From the NCBI RefSeq assembly GCF_907164575.1, contig NZ_CAJQYY010000002.1, positions 124,001-188,000 on the forward strand: DNA of 64,000 nt, read 5' to 3'. This DNA is from Paraburkholderia gardini. Lineage in GTDB: Bacteria > Pseudomonadota > Gammaproteobacteria > Burkholderiales > Burkholderiaceae. The position numbers and the translations under genes are program-made. Positions 28,015-37,956 of the stretch are shown in pieces (the stretch's first letter is position 1; each line of letters opens with the position of its first letter). Under the pieces are notes generated by a model. It was not told where the DNA came from and searched no databases. It saw nothing but the letters and a program-made list of their open reading frames with translations.

Positions 28015-29964
28015 TCAGTCGCGCTGAAGCACATAACGACCCGGTGCGGGTTCGATTGCGCGATGCTCCGCCGAGCCAGGCTCGGCGCGCGGCTTGACCT
28101 TCTTCCCGGCGTACTGCTCGAGCCATTGCGTCCACTCCGGCCACCAGCTACCCGGCACTTCGGCTGCCTGTTCGAACCAGGCGTCGGCTGTCGCTGGCAG
28201 GTTCTTCGCCTCGCCCTGGAGCACCCAGTAGTTACGCTTGTTCTTTTTGGGCGGATTGATCACGCCCGCGATGTGTCCGGACGCGCCGAGCACGAATCTG
28301 AGCGGCCCGGAAAGAAGTGGCACCGAGGCATACGCCGTTTGCCACGGCACGATATGGTCTTCACGCGAACCGTAGATGAAGGTCGGCACGTCGATACGCG
28401 AGAGGTCGACCTGCTCGCCGCACACAGTCAGCGCGCCCGGTTCGCGCAGCCTGTTCTCGAGATACGTGTTGCGCAGATACCAGACATACATCGGACCGGG
28501 CAGGTTCGTCGAATCGCTGTTCCAGTAAAGCAGATCGAACGGCACCGGCGTGCGGCCCTTCAGGTAGTTATCGACGACGTAATTCCACACGAGGTCGTTC
28601 GGCCGCAGGAACGAAAACGTATTCGCGAACTCGATGCCGCGCATGAGGCCAGGCTGACCACCCCCCATGCCGCCAATCGTCTGCTCGCGCATCTTCACAT
28701 GCGACTCATCGACGAATACGTCGAGCACGCCGGTATCGCTGAAGTCGAGCATCGCGGTGAGCAGCGTCATCGACGCAGCCGGATGTTCACCGCGCGCGGC
28801 CGCGACGGCAAGCGCCGTGGCGAGCATCGTGCCGCCGACGCAAAAACCAAGCGTATTGATCTGCTCGCGCCCGCTGATCTGGCGAACGGTTTCGATCGCG
28901 GCGAGCACACCGCCGCCGATGTAGTCGTCCCACGTCTTGTGGACGATCGAGGCATCCGCGTTGCGCCACGAAATCAGGAACACCTGATGTCCCGAATCGA
29001 GACCGTGCGCGACAAGCGAATTCTCCGGCTGCAGATCGAGAATGTAGAACTTGTTGATGCACGGCGGCACGATCAGCAACGGCCGCTCGCGCACCGTCGC
29101 CGTACGCGGCTTGTACTGGATCAGTTGCAGCAGTTCGTTTTCGAAGACCACCGAACCCTCGGTGTTCGCGAGGTTCTTGCCCACCACGAAGCCGGATTCG
29201 TCCGTCTGCGAAATCTTGCCGCGCTGCAGGTCGCCCAGCAGATTCATCACGCCCTGACGCAGGCTGTCACCCTGGCTTTCGAGCAGCGTCTTTTGCGCTT
29301 CGGGATTCAAAGCGAAGAAGTTGCTGGGCGATGCCGCCGCGGTCCATTGCTGGACAGCGAAGCGGATGCGCTCGCGTGTCTTTGCATCGGTCTCGATCGC
29401 GTCGACGAGTTCCTGGAGATAGCGTGCGTTCAGCAAATACCATGCAGCGGTAAATGCGTAAGCAGGCGTCGCGCTCCACGCATCTGCGCTGAAACGCCGG
29501 TCTTTCAGTTCGGGAATGGCCGGCTTCGCATCGGCGGCCTGCTGCATCAGTTGCAGCGCTTCGCGCGAATAGTCCGACTGCAATTGCTGAAGACGCCCGG
29601 GCGGAATCGCCGCCGAGGGCATATTCAACGCGGCAAACGGCGACATCGAAGCCGCCGCCTTGCTGAAATCGGGCATACCGGGAAACGGCATCTGTGGCAT
29701 GCCGGGCATCGGGAACGGCGATCCGTTCGAGCCATTCGCACCGAAACCCGTAACGGTCCACCAGGGCGCGGCCGCACTGGCCGCCGCGGCACCTTCCGCA
29801 GGCCGGGCCGCACTGCCGGCCGCGCGCCATGCATTCATCCAGGCGTCGAACATCTGCTGCATCCCGGCGGGCGAAGTCGCGGTATCGGGTGCGGCCTGCG
29901 GTTGCGCGGCCTCCGGTGACGCGGCCTTACGGGAAGAAGTCGTAGAACGTTTTGATGCAGCCAT
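28015..29964 (-). CDS. phaC: Class I polyhydroxybutyrate synthase
   Basis: Polymerase of 649 residues that joins 3-hydroxybutyryl-CoA into polyester on the granule surface. The lipase-like box G373-F-C375-V-G-G carries the catalytic cysteine; the aspartate lies in WNSDSTNLPG and the histidine in SREDHIVPW. The N-terminal domain (1-200) is preceded by an Ala/Ser/Lys-rich, likely disordered leader of about 30 residues and a Pro/Gly/Met-rich segment near 75-105. Length is that of class I synthases plus this extra leader. It is the first gene of the pha cluster and is served by the promoter at 30069-30098. Confidence 0.96.
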   Translation of the reverse strand: MAASKRSTTSSRKAASPEAAQPQAAPDTATSPAGMQQMFDAWMNAWRAAGSAARPAEGAAAASAAAPWWTVTGFGANGSNGSPFPMPGMPQMPFPGMPDFSKAAASMSPFAALNMPSAAIPPGRLQQLQSDYSREALQLMQQAADAKPAIPELKDRRFSADAWSATPAYAFTAAWYLLNARYLQELVDAIETDAKTRERIRFAVQQWTAAASPSNFFALNPEAQKTLLESQGDSLRQGVMNLLGDLQRGKISQTDESGFVVGKNLANTEGSVVFENELLQLIQYKPRTATVRERPLLIVPPCINKFYILDLQPENSLVAHGLDSGHQVFLISWRNADASIVHKTWDDYIGGGVLAAIETVRQISGREQINTLGFCVGGTMLATALAVAAARGEHPAASMTLLTAMLDFSDTGVLDVFVDESHVKMREQTIGGMGGGQPGLMRGIEFANTFSFLRPNDLVWNYVVDNYLKGRTPVPFDLLYWNSDSTNLPGPMYVWYLRNTYLENRLREPGALTVCGEQVDLSRIDVPTFIYGSREDHIVPWQTAYASVPLLSGPLRFVLGASGHIAGVINPPKKNKRNYWVLQGEAKNLPATADAWFEQAAEVPGSWWPEWTQWLEQYAGKKVKPRAEPGSAEHRAIEPAPGRYVLQRD

Positions 29965-30408
29965 ACCTGCTTTGACCGGTAAGTCCTGACGGACTGGTTG
30001 AGAGGCAGGTGATACGCACGTGGGCGATTGCTCGCGACCTCGTCACGCCCTGTCCCGTGGTGAGGAACATTCTTGCTCCCCATTGCAAGGCATGTCAATG
30101 CTTGATCCCGATTTTGCCGCAGTGCGATATTTTTTTAATTATCGTTTTCCCCATGTCCTTTTTAAGGGCATTGAAATCGCGATTTGTCAACGCTCCGGAT
30201 AACCGTGAATGCGCGGTTGTTTTACATCTATTGGCGCCCTGGCAGCGCTTTATGCAGCCTTTTGTGCTGCCTCATCCACGTGATGATGTGTTATCGGCCG
30301 TACGGCCCGATGCGAATCCGGCGGCGCAGCAAAATTGCCGGCACGAAAGAAACCCGGGCACTCACGTCAGGCAGCGCGTCGCGCGCTTTCGATCCGTTCG
30401 CAGCACGC
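29965..30408. other. 444-base intergenic region with phaC promoter
   Basis: The left third is the phaC leader and its promoter. The middle has an AT-rich stretch (30127-30160) unusual for this genome, a plausible site for upstream regulation. No gene is supported. The right end is the 3' side of pgeF. Confidence 0.5.
30069..30098 (-). promoter_or_regulatory. phaC promoter
   Basis: On the minus strand a perfect -35 TTGACA (30098-30093) and AAGAAT (30074-30069) are 18 bases apart. The well-studied phaC promoter of Cupriavidus necator has the same TTGACA and 18-base spacing with AACAAT. The predicted transcript start leaves a leader of about 98 bases. Confidence 0.7.
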
Positions 30409-31245
30409 TCAATCGGCGAGCCAGATCATCGCCGCCATGCGTCCCGTTTCGGCATCGCGCCGATACGAATAAAAGCGCGATCGCCCAGTCACGGTACAGG
30501 CATCGGCGCCCGTGATCTGCGTCACGCCGATCTGGTTCAAACGAATGCGTGCGAGTGCCGGAAGATCCGCGAGGTATTTACCGGGCCATTCGGCACGCGG
30601 CACGAACGCCTTCGACGTGGCGTCGCGTTGTGCCCCGTCGACACCGTTCATGAAGGCGTCACGCACGTCTGCCCCAACCTCGAATGCTGTCGGTCCGATC
30701 GACGGCCCGAGGTACGCATGCAAGCCTTCGAGCCCGGTTCCCGCGAGTTGCGCGACACGCGCCGCCGTCTTCTCGACGATGCCGGCAGCGAGGCCTCGCC
30801 AGCCCGCATGCGCCGCGCCGACCGCGCGGCCGTTGGCATCGCACAGCAGCACTGGCATGCAGTCGGCGATCATCACGATGCACATCGTGCCGGGCCGGTC
30901 TGTCACGCTGGCGTCGGCGCGCACGGGCGCCGCGCCCTGCCGCGCGCCTGCGAGCACGTCGGCGGCATTCACGACTTCCGCGCCATGGATCTGCTCAAGC
31001 CACGCCGCCGGCGTGCCCGTCAGCGCGAGCAGACGCGCGCGGTTGAGTTCGACGGCCTCGGGATCGTCGCCCGCGCGACGGCCCAGGTTCAGGCCGCCAG
31101 GCTGTTCGACGCCATCCGTCCAGCGTCCGAACGGCGGCCGGCTCACGCCGCCGTTACGCGTCGTGACGAGCGAGTGCACGCGCGGCGAGACGCGCCACAC
31201 GGGCTGCAATACGTCGGCAAACGTCAGCTCAGGTGCGCTCGTCAT
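30409..31245 (-). CDS. pgeF: Peptidoglycan editing factor / LACC-domain multicopper oxidoreductase-like
   Basis: YfiH-family protein of 278 residues. Metal-site motifs are visible: HGAEVV (about 86-91), ADCMPVLL (about 127-134) and HAGWRGLA (about 145-152). In Escherichia coli PgeF removes wrongly incorporated amino acids from peptidoglycan precursors; related proteins were described as laccases or purine-nucleoside enzymes. Its start overlaps the rluD stop by four bases (ATGA), a common coupling in proteobacteria. Confidence 0.88.
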   Translation of the reverse strand: MTSAPELTFADVLQPVWRVSPRVHSLVTTRNGGVSRPPFGRWTDGVEQPGGLNLGRRAGDDPEAVELNRARLLALTGTPAAWLEQIHGAEVVNAADVLAGARQGAAPVRADASVTDRPGTMCIVMIADCMPVLLCDANGRAVGAAHAGWRGLAAGIVEKTAARVAQLAGTGLEGLHAYLGPSIGPTAFEVGADVRDAFMNGVDGAQRDATSKAFVPRAEWPGKYLADLPALARIRLNQIGVTQITGADACTVTGRSRFYSYRRDAETGRMAAMIWLAD

Positions 31246-32486
31246 GCGTCGTCCCCGTCTTCGTCGTCGCCGTGCGGCAGGCCGGAAGAGGCGTCGTCTT
31301 CGTCGTCGCCGTCGTCGTAGTTGTCGTATTCCTCGCCGTATTCGTCGTCGAATGCGCCTTCGTCATCGCGGCCGAGGCCGAGCGCCGCCGACAGCGCCGC
31401 CATGTCGTCCGGCACGTCCGCGCGCCACTGCATCGAGCGGCCCGTCTCCGGATGGATCAGCCCAAGACGCCACGCGTGCAGCGCCTGGCGCGCGAAACCA
31501 TCCGGCAGCGGCGTCACCGAGCGTTTGCCGCGTGCGCGCCCGTACACCGGATCGCCCAGCAGCGGATGGCCGATATGCGCGCAGTGCACCCGGATCTGAT
31601 GCGTGCGGCCGGTTTCGAGGTCGCAATGAATCGCCGACACCGGCTGCCGTTCCCATATCGTCGAATCGACACGCCGGAAGTGCGTGCGCGCGGCCTTGCC
31701 CGCCGCGCTCGTGACCACGGCCATGCGCGTGCGTTCGCGCGGATCACGGCCGATCGGCGCGTCGATCGTGCCCTCTTCGGGCATGTTGCCCCACACGAGC
31801 GCGAGATAGCGCCGCTTCACGGTGTGCGCCTGCAACTGGCGCACGAGATCGGTCTGCGCCTCGAGCGTGCGCGCGACGACCATCAGCCCGGAGGTTTCCT
31901 TGTCGAGCCGGTGCACGATGCCGGCGCGCGGCAGGCCGGCGGCCGACGCGCCGTAGCGGTACAACAGGCCGTTGAGCATCGTGCCGCCCCAGTTGCCCGC
32001 CGCCGGATGCACGACGAGGCCAGCTGGCTTGTTGATGACGACGAGCGTGTCGTCTTCGTAGACGATGTCGAGCGGCACCGGCTCCGGCGTAAATGCCAGC
32101 TGCTCGGGCAAAAGATCGGGAATCAGCTCGATGGTGGCGCCCAGCGGCACCGGCTGACGGATTTTCGCGGGCGCGCCGTCGATGCGCACACGCTGCGCCT
32201 CGATCCAGCTTTGCAGCCGGTTCCGGGAAAATTCGGGGAAGAGTTTCGCGAGCACCTTGTCGAGCCGGTCGCCGGCCATGTCGTCCGGCACCTGCGCGAT
32301 GCGGGGCGCTTCGTCGACCGGCCGGCTCGCCACCATCTGCGCGGCGTACGGTACAAGTGTGTCGCTACCGGGATCGTCGTCGAGGGAATCGGCTGCCAGC
32401 GCGTCGTCGGGCTCGGCGCTTGGGCTATAATCTTTGTTGCTATCCGGAGTACCGGCGGCGGTACCCGGAGTTTTTGAGCGGGTCAT
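31242..32486 (-). CDS. rluD: 23S rRNA pseudouridine synthase RluD
   Basis: Enzyme of 414 residues making pseudouridines in 23S rRNA helix 69. An acidic, low-complexity leader (1-55) precedes an S4 RNA-binding domain (about 70-130). The catalytic aspartate lies in [11 protein letters not shown], followed by the synthase core to about 365. The last 45 residues form an extreme Asp/Glu/Tyr tail encoded by GTC/TCG-like triplet repeats (about 31245-31375), not part of standard RluD. It is divergent from bamD with only 38 bases between start codons, a conserved arrangement. Confidence 0.92.
   Translation of the reverse strand: MTRSKTPGTAAGTPDSNKDYSPSAEPDDALAADSLDDDPGSDTLVPYAAQMVASRPVDEAPRIAQVPDDMAGDRLDKVLAKLFPEFSRNRLQSWIEAQRVRIDGAPAKIRQPVPLGATIELIPDLLPEQLAFTPEPVPLDIVYEDDTLVVINKPAGLVVHPAAGNWGGTMLNGLLYRYGASAAGLPRAGIVHRLDKETSGLMVVARTLEAQTDLVRQLQAHTVKRRYLALVWGNMPEEGTIDAPIGRDPRERTRMAVVTSAAGKAARTHFRRVDSTIWERQPVSAIHCDLETGRTHQIRVHCAHIGHPLLGDPVYGRARGKRSVTPLPDGFARQALHAWRLGLIHPETGRSMQWRADVPDDMAALSAALGLGRDDEGAFDDEYGEEYDNYDDGDDEDDASSGLPHGDDEDGDDA
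32426..32431 (+). promoter_or_regulatory. Candidate bamD -10 element inside rluD
   Basis: A perfect TATAAT lies 94 bases upstream of the bamD start, within the 5' end of rluD on the other strand. No good -35 is seen. The short 38-base gap makes an internal promoter necessary. Confidence 0.4.
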
Positions 32487-32524
32487 TGAGTCTGGGTCAC
32501 CTGGACGTAAAGCTAGACTGGAAA

Positions 32525-33448
32525 ATGCGAGCCTTGAATATCATTACTAATACGGCCCAAACAACGGCACGAGTGGCGACACAAGCGGCAGCACACGCGG
32601 CGGCATATTCAACCCGCCAGGCTGCGGCGCTGAAAGCGGCCCGCAGCCTGAAAAATGTCGCCCGTTATCTTGCCTGTGCAGCAGCGCTCGCGATCGTGGC
32701 AGCCTGCCACGGCCTGCCCGAAAAGACGGACGAGACAGCCGTCTGGACCAACAACAAATTATATACGGAGGCGCAGGACGCGCTCTCCGGCGGCGACTGG
32801 GGCAAGTGCGCGAAGTACTTCGAACAGCTCGAAGGCCGCGACCCGTTCGGCCATTTCGCGCAGCAGGCGCAGATCAACGTGGCGTACTGCAGCTGGAAAG
32901 ACAGCGAAGCCGCCAACGCCGATCAGGCCGTCGACCGCTTTATCCAGCTGCACCCGGATCACCCGGACATTGCCTACGCGTACTATCTGAAGGGCATGAT
33001 CCACTTCAACGACGATCTGGGTCTGTTCGGCCGCTTCTCCGGTCAGGACATGAGCGAGCGTGATCCGAAATCGCTGCGCGAGTCGTATGACGCGTTCAAG
33101 GTGGTCGTCGACAAATATCCCAACAGCAAGTACGCGCCGGATGCCGCGCAACGCATGCGCTACATCGTGAATGCGCTGGCTTCGCACGAAGTGCACGCGG
33201 CGGACTACTACTACCGTCGTGGCGCGTACGTGGCCGCCATCAACCGTGCGCAACTCGCGATCAAGGAATACAAGAACGCCCCGGCGATCGAAGACGCGCT
33301 GCACATCATGATGCTGTCGTACCAGAAGCTCGACCAGCCGCAACTGGCCGACGATACGAAGCGTGTGCTGGCCGGCACGTTCCCGGACAGCCCGTACGTC
33401 ACGGGTCATGCTCGCCCCGGCGTGAAAAAGTCCTGGTGGCAGTTTTAA
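32525..33448 (+). CDS. bamD: Outer-membrane assembly lipoprotein BamD
   Basis: Essential lipoprotein of 307 residues in the BAM complex, which inserts beta-barrel proteins into the outer membrane. The lipobox IVAAC places the lipidated cysteine at C61. The mature part has the TPR-like repeats of BamD/ComL ([23 protein letters not shown] and later helices). The 60-residue leader is long and has an Ala-rich stretch before the hydrophobic core; a GTG at 32576 could be an alternative start giving a more usual signal. It is followed by a strong terminator. Confidence 0.92.
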   Translation: MRALNIITNTAQTTARVATQAAAHAAAYSTRQAAALKAARSLKNVARYLACAAALAIVAACHGLPEKTDETAVWTNNKLYTEAQDALSGGDWGKCAKYFEQLEGRDPFGHFAQQAQINVAYCSWKDSEAANADQAVDRFIQLHPDHPDIAYAYYLKGMIHFNDDLGLFGRFSGQDMSERDPKSLRESYDAFKVVVDKYPNSKYAPDAAQRMRYIVNALASHEVHAADYYYRRGAYVAAINRAQLAIKEYKNAPAIEDALHIMMLSYQKLDQPQLADDTKRVLAGTFPDSPYVTGHARPGVKKSWWQF

Positions 33449-33469
33449 ACCAGTCCCGCCCGGGTCAAA

Positions 33470-33507
33470 CAGAAACGCCACGGAATTTTCCGTGGCGTTT
33501 CTGTTTG
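33470..33507 (+). terminator. Rho-independent terminator after bamD
   Basis: A 15-base stem (AGAAACGCCACGGAA at 33471-33485 with its complement at 33488-33502) with a minimal loop is followed by GTTTG. It begins 22 bases after the bamD stop. Confidence 0.85.
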
Positions 33508-33542
33508 TGGCGGCCAGATTGTTGCCGGATTGCTGTCCATCT

Positions 33543-33577
33543 CCAGTCTTCAGGGATCGCATCGATCCTGAAGACTG
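33543..33577. repeat. Inverted repeat between bamD and rlmD
   Basis: CCAGTCTTCAG-G-GATC and its complement GATC-CTGAAGACTGG are separated by GCATC, giving a 15-base-pair stem with one bulged base. It sits just after the end of leftward rlmD. There is no T-run on that strand, so it may be a Rho-assisted terminator or an mRNA-stabilising hairpin. Confidence 0.7.
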
Positions 33578-33592
33578 GCGCGAACCGCTCGT

Positions 33593-35035
33593 TCAGTCCC
33601 GCTCGAACAGCGCGATCGATTCGACGTGCGACGTATGCGGGAACATGTTCACCACACCCGCGCCCTTCAGACGGTAGCCCGCCTCGTGAACCAGCAGCCC
33701 GGCGTCACGCGCGAGCGTCGCCGGATTGCACGATACGTAGACCATGCGCTTCGGCAGCGGGCCGTCGCCGCTCCGCGCGATTTCAGCAAGCGCCTTCGCC
33801 ACCGCCAGCGCCCCTTCGCGCGGCGGATCGATCAGAAACCTGTCGAAGTGACCCAGCGCGCGCAGGTCGTCGGCCGTGATTTCGAAGAGGTTGCGGCACG
33901 CGAACGACGTATGGCCCGCCACGCCGTTTGCTTCGGCGTTGGCCAGCGCGCGCGTCGTCAGGGCTTCGCTGCCTTCGATACCGACGACTTCCCTCGCCAC
34001 CCGCGCGAGCGGCAGCGTGAAGTTGCCGATGCCGCAGAACAGATCGAGCACACGATCCGTCGCGGCGGGCGCGAGCAGGCGCAGCGCGCGGCTCACCAGC
34101 ACACGGTTGATCTGGTGGTTCACCTGTGTGAAATCGGTCGGTTTGAACGGCATCCGGATGTCGTATTCCGGCAGCGTGTAATCCAGCTGTGCGTCGAGCG
34201 GGTAGAACGGCGTGACGGTCTCCGGCCCCTTCGGCTGCAGCCAGAACTGCACGTTATGCGTATCGGCGAAATCGCGTAGCAGCTGTTCGTCGGCGGCGTT
34301 GACCGGCTCCAGCACACGCAGCACGAGCGCCGTCACCGACGCGCCCACCGCAAGCTCGATCTGTGGCAAGCAATCGCGGATCGACAGCCCTTCCACGAGA
34401 CGACGCATCGGCACCAGCATCGCCGACACGTGCGGCGGCAGCACTTCGCAGGTCGTCATGTCGGCGACGTAGCTGCTTTTCTTTTCGTGAAAGCCGATCA
34501 GCACGCCGCCCTTCTTTTCGATGTCGCGCACGGTCAGGCGTGCACGGTAACGATAGCCCCACGACGGCCCGTGAATCGGCCGGAACACGGTTTCGGGACG
34601 CAACTTCGCGAGATGTGAAAGATTGTCTTCGAGCACGCGCTGCTTCACGGCGATCTGCGCGCGGATCTCCAGATGCTGCATCGAGCAGCCGCCGCACGTG
34701 CCGAAATACCGGCACTGCGGTTTCGTACGGATCACGCTTTCGCGCAGCACGTCGACCACCGTCGCCTGCTCGAACTTTGCCTTCCTGCGATAACTCAAAT
34801 AGGTGACACGTTCGCCCGGCAGTGCGCCTTCGACGAAAATCACCTTGCCCGGCGCGCCGTCTTCATTGACGGTACGGCCGACGCCACGCGCTTCCATGTC
34901 GAGCGATTCGATTTCGAGAATGGGGGCAATAACGGGCGCGTCGCCGGCAGCCGTTCTGGCGGACCCGGACGAGGGCCTGTTTCTACGCGAGCGATGATGG
35001 TACGTTCGAGACACCTGCGGCTTCCTGACAGACAT
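33593..35035 (-). CDS. rlmD: 23S rRNA (uracil-5-)-methyltransferase RlmD
   Basis: Iron-sulfur methyltransferase of 480 residues for U1939 of 23S rRNA. A TRAM domain (about 30-95) precedes cluster cysteines in [10 protein letters not shown], the C-x5-C-x2-C pattern of RumA. The SAM-binding motif is [15 protein letters not shown]; the nucleophile cysteine lies in [12 protein letters not shown]. The start at 35035 is chosen so that the short basic leader remains; 35089 would add 18 residues and overlap the divergent gene's promoter. It is divergent from the gene at 35089 with 53 bases between. Confidence 0.92.
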   Translation of the reverse strand: MSVRKPQVSRTYHHRSRRNRPSSGSARTAAGDAPVIAPILEIESLDMEARGVGRTVNEDGAPGKVIFVEGALPGERVTYLSYRRKAKFEQATVVDVLRESVIRTKPQCRYFGTCGGCSMQHLEIRAQIAVKQRVLEDNLSHLAKLRPETVFRPIHGPSWGYRYRARLTVRDIEKKGGVLIGFHEKKSSYVADMTTCEVLPPHVSAMLVPMRRLVEGLSIRDCLPQIELAVGASVTALVLRVLEPVNAADEQLLRDFADTHNVQFWLQPKGPETVTPFYPLDAQLDYTLPEYDIRMPFKPTDFTQVNHQINRVLVSRALRLLAPAATDRVLDLFCGIGNFTLPLARVAREVVGIEGSEALTTRALANAEANGVAGHTSFACRNLFEITADDLRALGHFDRFLIDPPREGALAVAKALAEIARSGDGPLPKRMVYVSCNPATLARDAGLLVHEAGYRLKGAGVVNMFPHTSHVESIALFERD

Positions 35036-35088
35036 GTGGGGAAAGGCGAGATTGTAGACGAAGCGCAACCGGCACCGGAGAACTGACA

Positions 35089-35973
35089 ATGCGATTGATC
35101 AGCTGGAACGTGCAGTGGGGACGCAGCGCGGACGGCGTGGTGGACCTCGTGCATACGCTCGACGAAGCACGACGCCTCGCCGATTTCGATGTGCTGTGCG
35201 TGCAGGAAATCACCCGCGGCCTGGGCGCGCTGGCCGGTCATCCGGGCGACGACCAGTTTGCGGAACTGGCGCGTCTGTTGCCCGGATATACGGTGCTGGA
35301 CGCCATCGGGGCCGATTTACCGGCGGTCAGTTCACGGGTGTCGGGCGCCGCGGGCCCGGCCGGCGCGCCGCTGCGTCGCCAGTTCGGCAATGCGCTGGTG
35401 ACGCGGCTGCCGGTCCAGCGTGTGATCCGTCACGCGCTGCCATGGCCTGCCGATCCGGCCGCGCCCTCGATGCAGCGTGTCGCGCTCGAAGCCGTGCTTG
35501 ACGCGCCGGGCGGCGCGCTGCGCGTACTGGTGACGCATCTGGAGTTTTATTCGCTGACGCAGCGGCTCGCGCAGGTCGACGCATTGCGGCGGCTTCAGCA
35601 GGAAGCCGCCGGTCATGCGGAACACCCGGCGCCCGCTGAAGATGCGATCAGCCCGTTCAACGCCACGGAACGGCCGGTCAGCGCGCTCGTATGCGGCGAC
35701 TTCAACAGCGCATCCGGAAGCGAGGCGTATCGGAGGATGCTCGAGCCGCTCGCGGGCAGTCCTGCCTTCATCGACTGCTGGACGACGCTGCATCCCGGCG
35801 CGACGCCGCCACCGACAGCTGGCGTCCACGATACCGTGCAATGGAAAAATGGCTCGCTGACCTGCGATTTCGTGTTCGCGACCGAAGATCTGCGCGACCG
35901 TCTGCGCAGTTGCGAGATCGACGGCGCGACGCGCGCCTCGGACCATCAGCCGCTCGTGCTTGAACTGGACTAG
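35089..35973 (+). CDS. Endonuclease/exonuclease/phosphatase family protein
   Basis: Metal-dependent phosphoesterase fold of 294 residues. Key motifs appear in order: ISWNVQWG with the catalytic Asn, VQEI with the metal-binding Glu, [18 protein letters not shown] and the C-terminal [11 protein letters not shown] with the catalytic Asp-His. The family includes DNases, phosphatases and sphingomyelinases; no secretion signal is present, so it is probably cytoplasmic. Substrate cannot be told. It is a single gene divergent from rlmD. Confidence 0.85.
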   Translation: MRLISWNVQWGRSADGVVDLVHTLDEARRLADFDVLCVQEITRGLGALAGHPGDDQFAELARLLPGYTVLDAIGADLPAVSSRVSGAAGPAGAPLRRQFGNALVTRLPVQRVIRHALPWPADPAAPSMQRVALEAVLDAPGGALRVLVTHLEFYSLTQRLAQVDALRRLQQEAAGHAEHPAPAEDAISPFNATERPVSALVCGDFNSASGSEAYRRMLEPLAGSPAFIDCWTTLHPGATPPPTAGVHDTVQWKNGSLTCDFVFATEDLRDRLRSCEIDGATRASDHQPLVLELD

Positions 35974-36060
35974 CGAAATGCCTGGGTAGCCGTCCTTGCT
36001 GGAGAGCCGCCTGTAGCCGCCACGGTGTTGCACCACGGCAAGCGGCGCGCGGCAAACCCG

Positions 36061-36849
36061 TCAGCCGGCCGGCGCCTGATCGAACGCCGCCAGATATTCA
36101 GACCAATGCGCCGCGGGCTCCTGCGCGAGCGCATTCTTGACGAGGACGATTTCGTCGTCGTACTCCGCCGCCGAAAAACCGCCGCGCAGCAACTGGAAGC
36201 GGCAGTACAGCAGGTACGTGTTCACCACATCCGTCTCGCAATAATTGCGGATTTCCTCGATGCGGCCCTGCTGAAACGCATGCCACACCTGGCCGCCGTC
36301 CATGCCGAGCTTGCCGGGAAAGCCGCACATCTTCGCGAGCGCGTCGAGCGGCGCGTTGGCGCGCGCCTGATACATCGCCAGCACGTCCATCAGGTCGGTG
36401 TGGCGCGCGTGATAGCGGCTGATGTAGTTGTTCCACTTGAAATCGCGGTCGTCCTCGCCGAGATCCCAGAAACGCGATGCCGGAATGCCGTTCACCAGCG
36501 CCCGGTAATTGAGCACCGGCAGATCGAAGCCGCCGCCGTTCCACGACACCAGTTGCGGCGTGTATTTCTCGATCACCCGGTAGAACGACTGGATCAGCGC
36601 CGCCTCGCCATCGGCCAGCGTGCCGAGCGAACGCACGCGAAAACCCGCGTTGTCGCGAAACACGCACGAAATCGCCGCGATGCGCTGCAGATGATGCGGA
36701 AGAAAATCGCTTCCCGTCTTCTCGCGACGCGCGGCAAAGGCGTGTTCGGCGACTTCGTCGTCGGTCAGCGTGGCGGGGAGCCCTTCGAGACGGCGAATGC
36801 CGGCAACATCGGGAATCGTCTCGATGTCGAAAACAAGAATAGGTGTCAT
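36061..36849 (-). CDS. DEDD-family 3'-5' exonuclease, PolB-like
   Basis: Predicted exonuclease of 262 residues. Exo I FDIETIPD, Exo II WNGGGFDLPVLNYR and Exo III YCETDVVNTYLLY carry the four acidic metal ligands of the DnaQ/PolB superfamily. It lacks a polymerase domain. The start at 36849 gives MTPILVFDIE, typical of the family. It begins four bases after the rpoS stop and is probably part of the same transcript, so it may be induced with the surE-rpoS block. Confidence 0.85.
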   Translation of the reverse strand: MTPILVFDIETIPDVAGIRRLEGLPATLTDDEVAEHAFAARREKTGSDFLPHHLQRIAAISCVFRDNAGFRVRSLGTLADGEAALIQSFYRVIEKYTPQLVSWNGGGFDLPVLNYRALVNGIPASRFWDLGEDDRDFKWNNYISRYHARHTDLMDVLAMYQARANAPLDALAKMCGFPGKLGMDGGQVWHAFQQGRIEEIRNYCETDVVNTYLLYCRFQLLRGGFSAAEYDDEIVLVKNALAQEPAAHWSEYLAAFDQAPAG

Positions 36850-36853
36850 CGGG

Positions 36854-37945
36854 TTACAGAACGGCGTCCTTGCGCACACCGTTAGAGGCGAAGAATCGCT
36901 TCAGCCGCACCAGCGCTTCCTGCTGGATCTGGCGCACGCGTTCGCGCGTGAGGCCCATTTCGTCGGCGAGTTCTTCCAGCGTGGCGGGCTCGATGTGATT
37001 CAGCCCGAAGCGGCGTTCGATCACATGACGATGCTTGTCCGACAGCCGCGCGAGCCATGCCCGCGTCAGCGTTTCGAGTTCGCGGTGCTGCACTTCGGCA
37101 TCCGGCGACTGGCTCTGGTCGTCCGACAGCAGATCGAGCAGGCTGCTCGCCGGATCGAGATCCAGCGGCGCGTCGAGCGATGCCGTGTGCTCGTTCAGTG
37201 CGAGGATATCGGTGACTTCGTCGGTGGTTTTGCCGGTCAGATAGGCGATATCGTCGATGCTGGCGTCGCGGCGGTCGGCCGCCGGGCCGGCATTCATCGA
37301 ATTTTTTTCCAGATGGCGTTTTGCGCGCAGCACCTGATTGAGCTCGCGGATCACATGAACCGGCAGACGCACCGTACGTGCCTGATTCATGATCGCGCGC
37401 TCGATGCTCTGGCGGATCCACCATGTGGCATACGTCGAAAAGCGGAAGCCGCGCGTGGGATCGAATTTCTCGATCGCATGCATGAGGCCGAGATTGCCTT
37501 CCTCGATCAGGTCGAGCAGCGGCACGCCGCGATTCAGATAGCCCTTGGCGATACTGACGACGAGCCGCAGGTTGCGCTCGATCATCACCTGCCGCGCCTC
37601 GAACTCGCCTGCCTTCGCGAGCCGCGAGTAACGCTGCTCTTCCTCGACCGTCAGGAGCGGCTTGACGCTGATGCGGTTCAGATAATGCTGGATCGTGTCG
37701 GCGGTGAGTTCCGCCTGCAGCAGCGCGCGAAAATCGTCCGCGTCGGGTGGGGAATCGGTTGCGCCATCGCGTGCATCAGCGCCCTCTTCGGCGCCGGCCT
37801 GACGCTCGTCAAGTTCGGCGGCGTTATCGATTTCGTCCACGCTGTCGTCGTCGTTCACAGCGCCGCCGTCTTCCACCGAAACAGGCGTGGCACGGCTGAC
37901 TGTCTCAGTTCCGGCTTGCAGCGGGCGGCGCTTCGATTTCGGCAT
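36854..37945 (-). CDS. rpoS: RNA polymerase sigma factor RpoS
   Basis: Stationary-phase sigma factor of 363 residues. An acidic leader (about 30-75) is followed by regions 1.2 ([10 protein letters not shown]), 2 ([24 protein letters not shown], then [17 protein letters not shown]), 3 and 4 ([21 protein letters not shown]). The core regions are fully conserved, and the place after nlpD is diagnostic. The long acidic leader is typical for Burkholderiaceae. Region 2 suggests control of stress and carbon-storage genes. Confidence 0.95.
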   Translation of the reverse strand: MPKSKRRPLQAGTETVSRATPVSVEDGGAVNDDDSVDEIDNAAELDERQAGAEEGADARDGATDSPPDADDFRALLQAELTADTIQHYLNRISVKPLLTVEEEQRYSRLAKAGEFEARQVMIERNLRLVVSIAKGYLNRGVPLLDLIEEGNLGLMHAIEKFDPTRGFRFSTYATWWIRQSIERAIMNQARTVRLPVHVIRELNQVLRAKRHLEKNSMNAGPAADRRDASIDDIAYLTGKTTDEVTDILALNEHTASLDAPLDLDPASSLLDLLSDDQSQSPDAEVQHRELETLTRAWLARLSDKHRHVIERRFGLNHIEPATLEELADEMGLTRERVRQIQQEALVRLKRFFASNGVRKDAVL

Positions 37946-37956
37946 GGTCGTATCGC

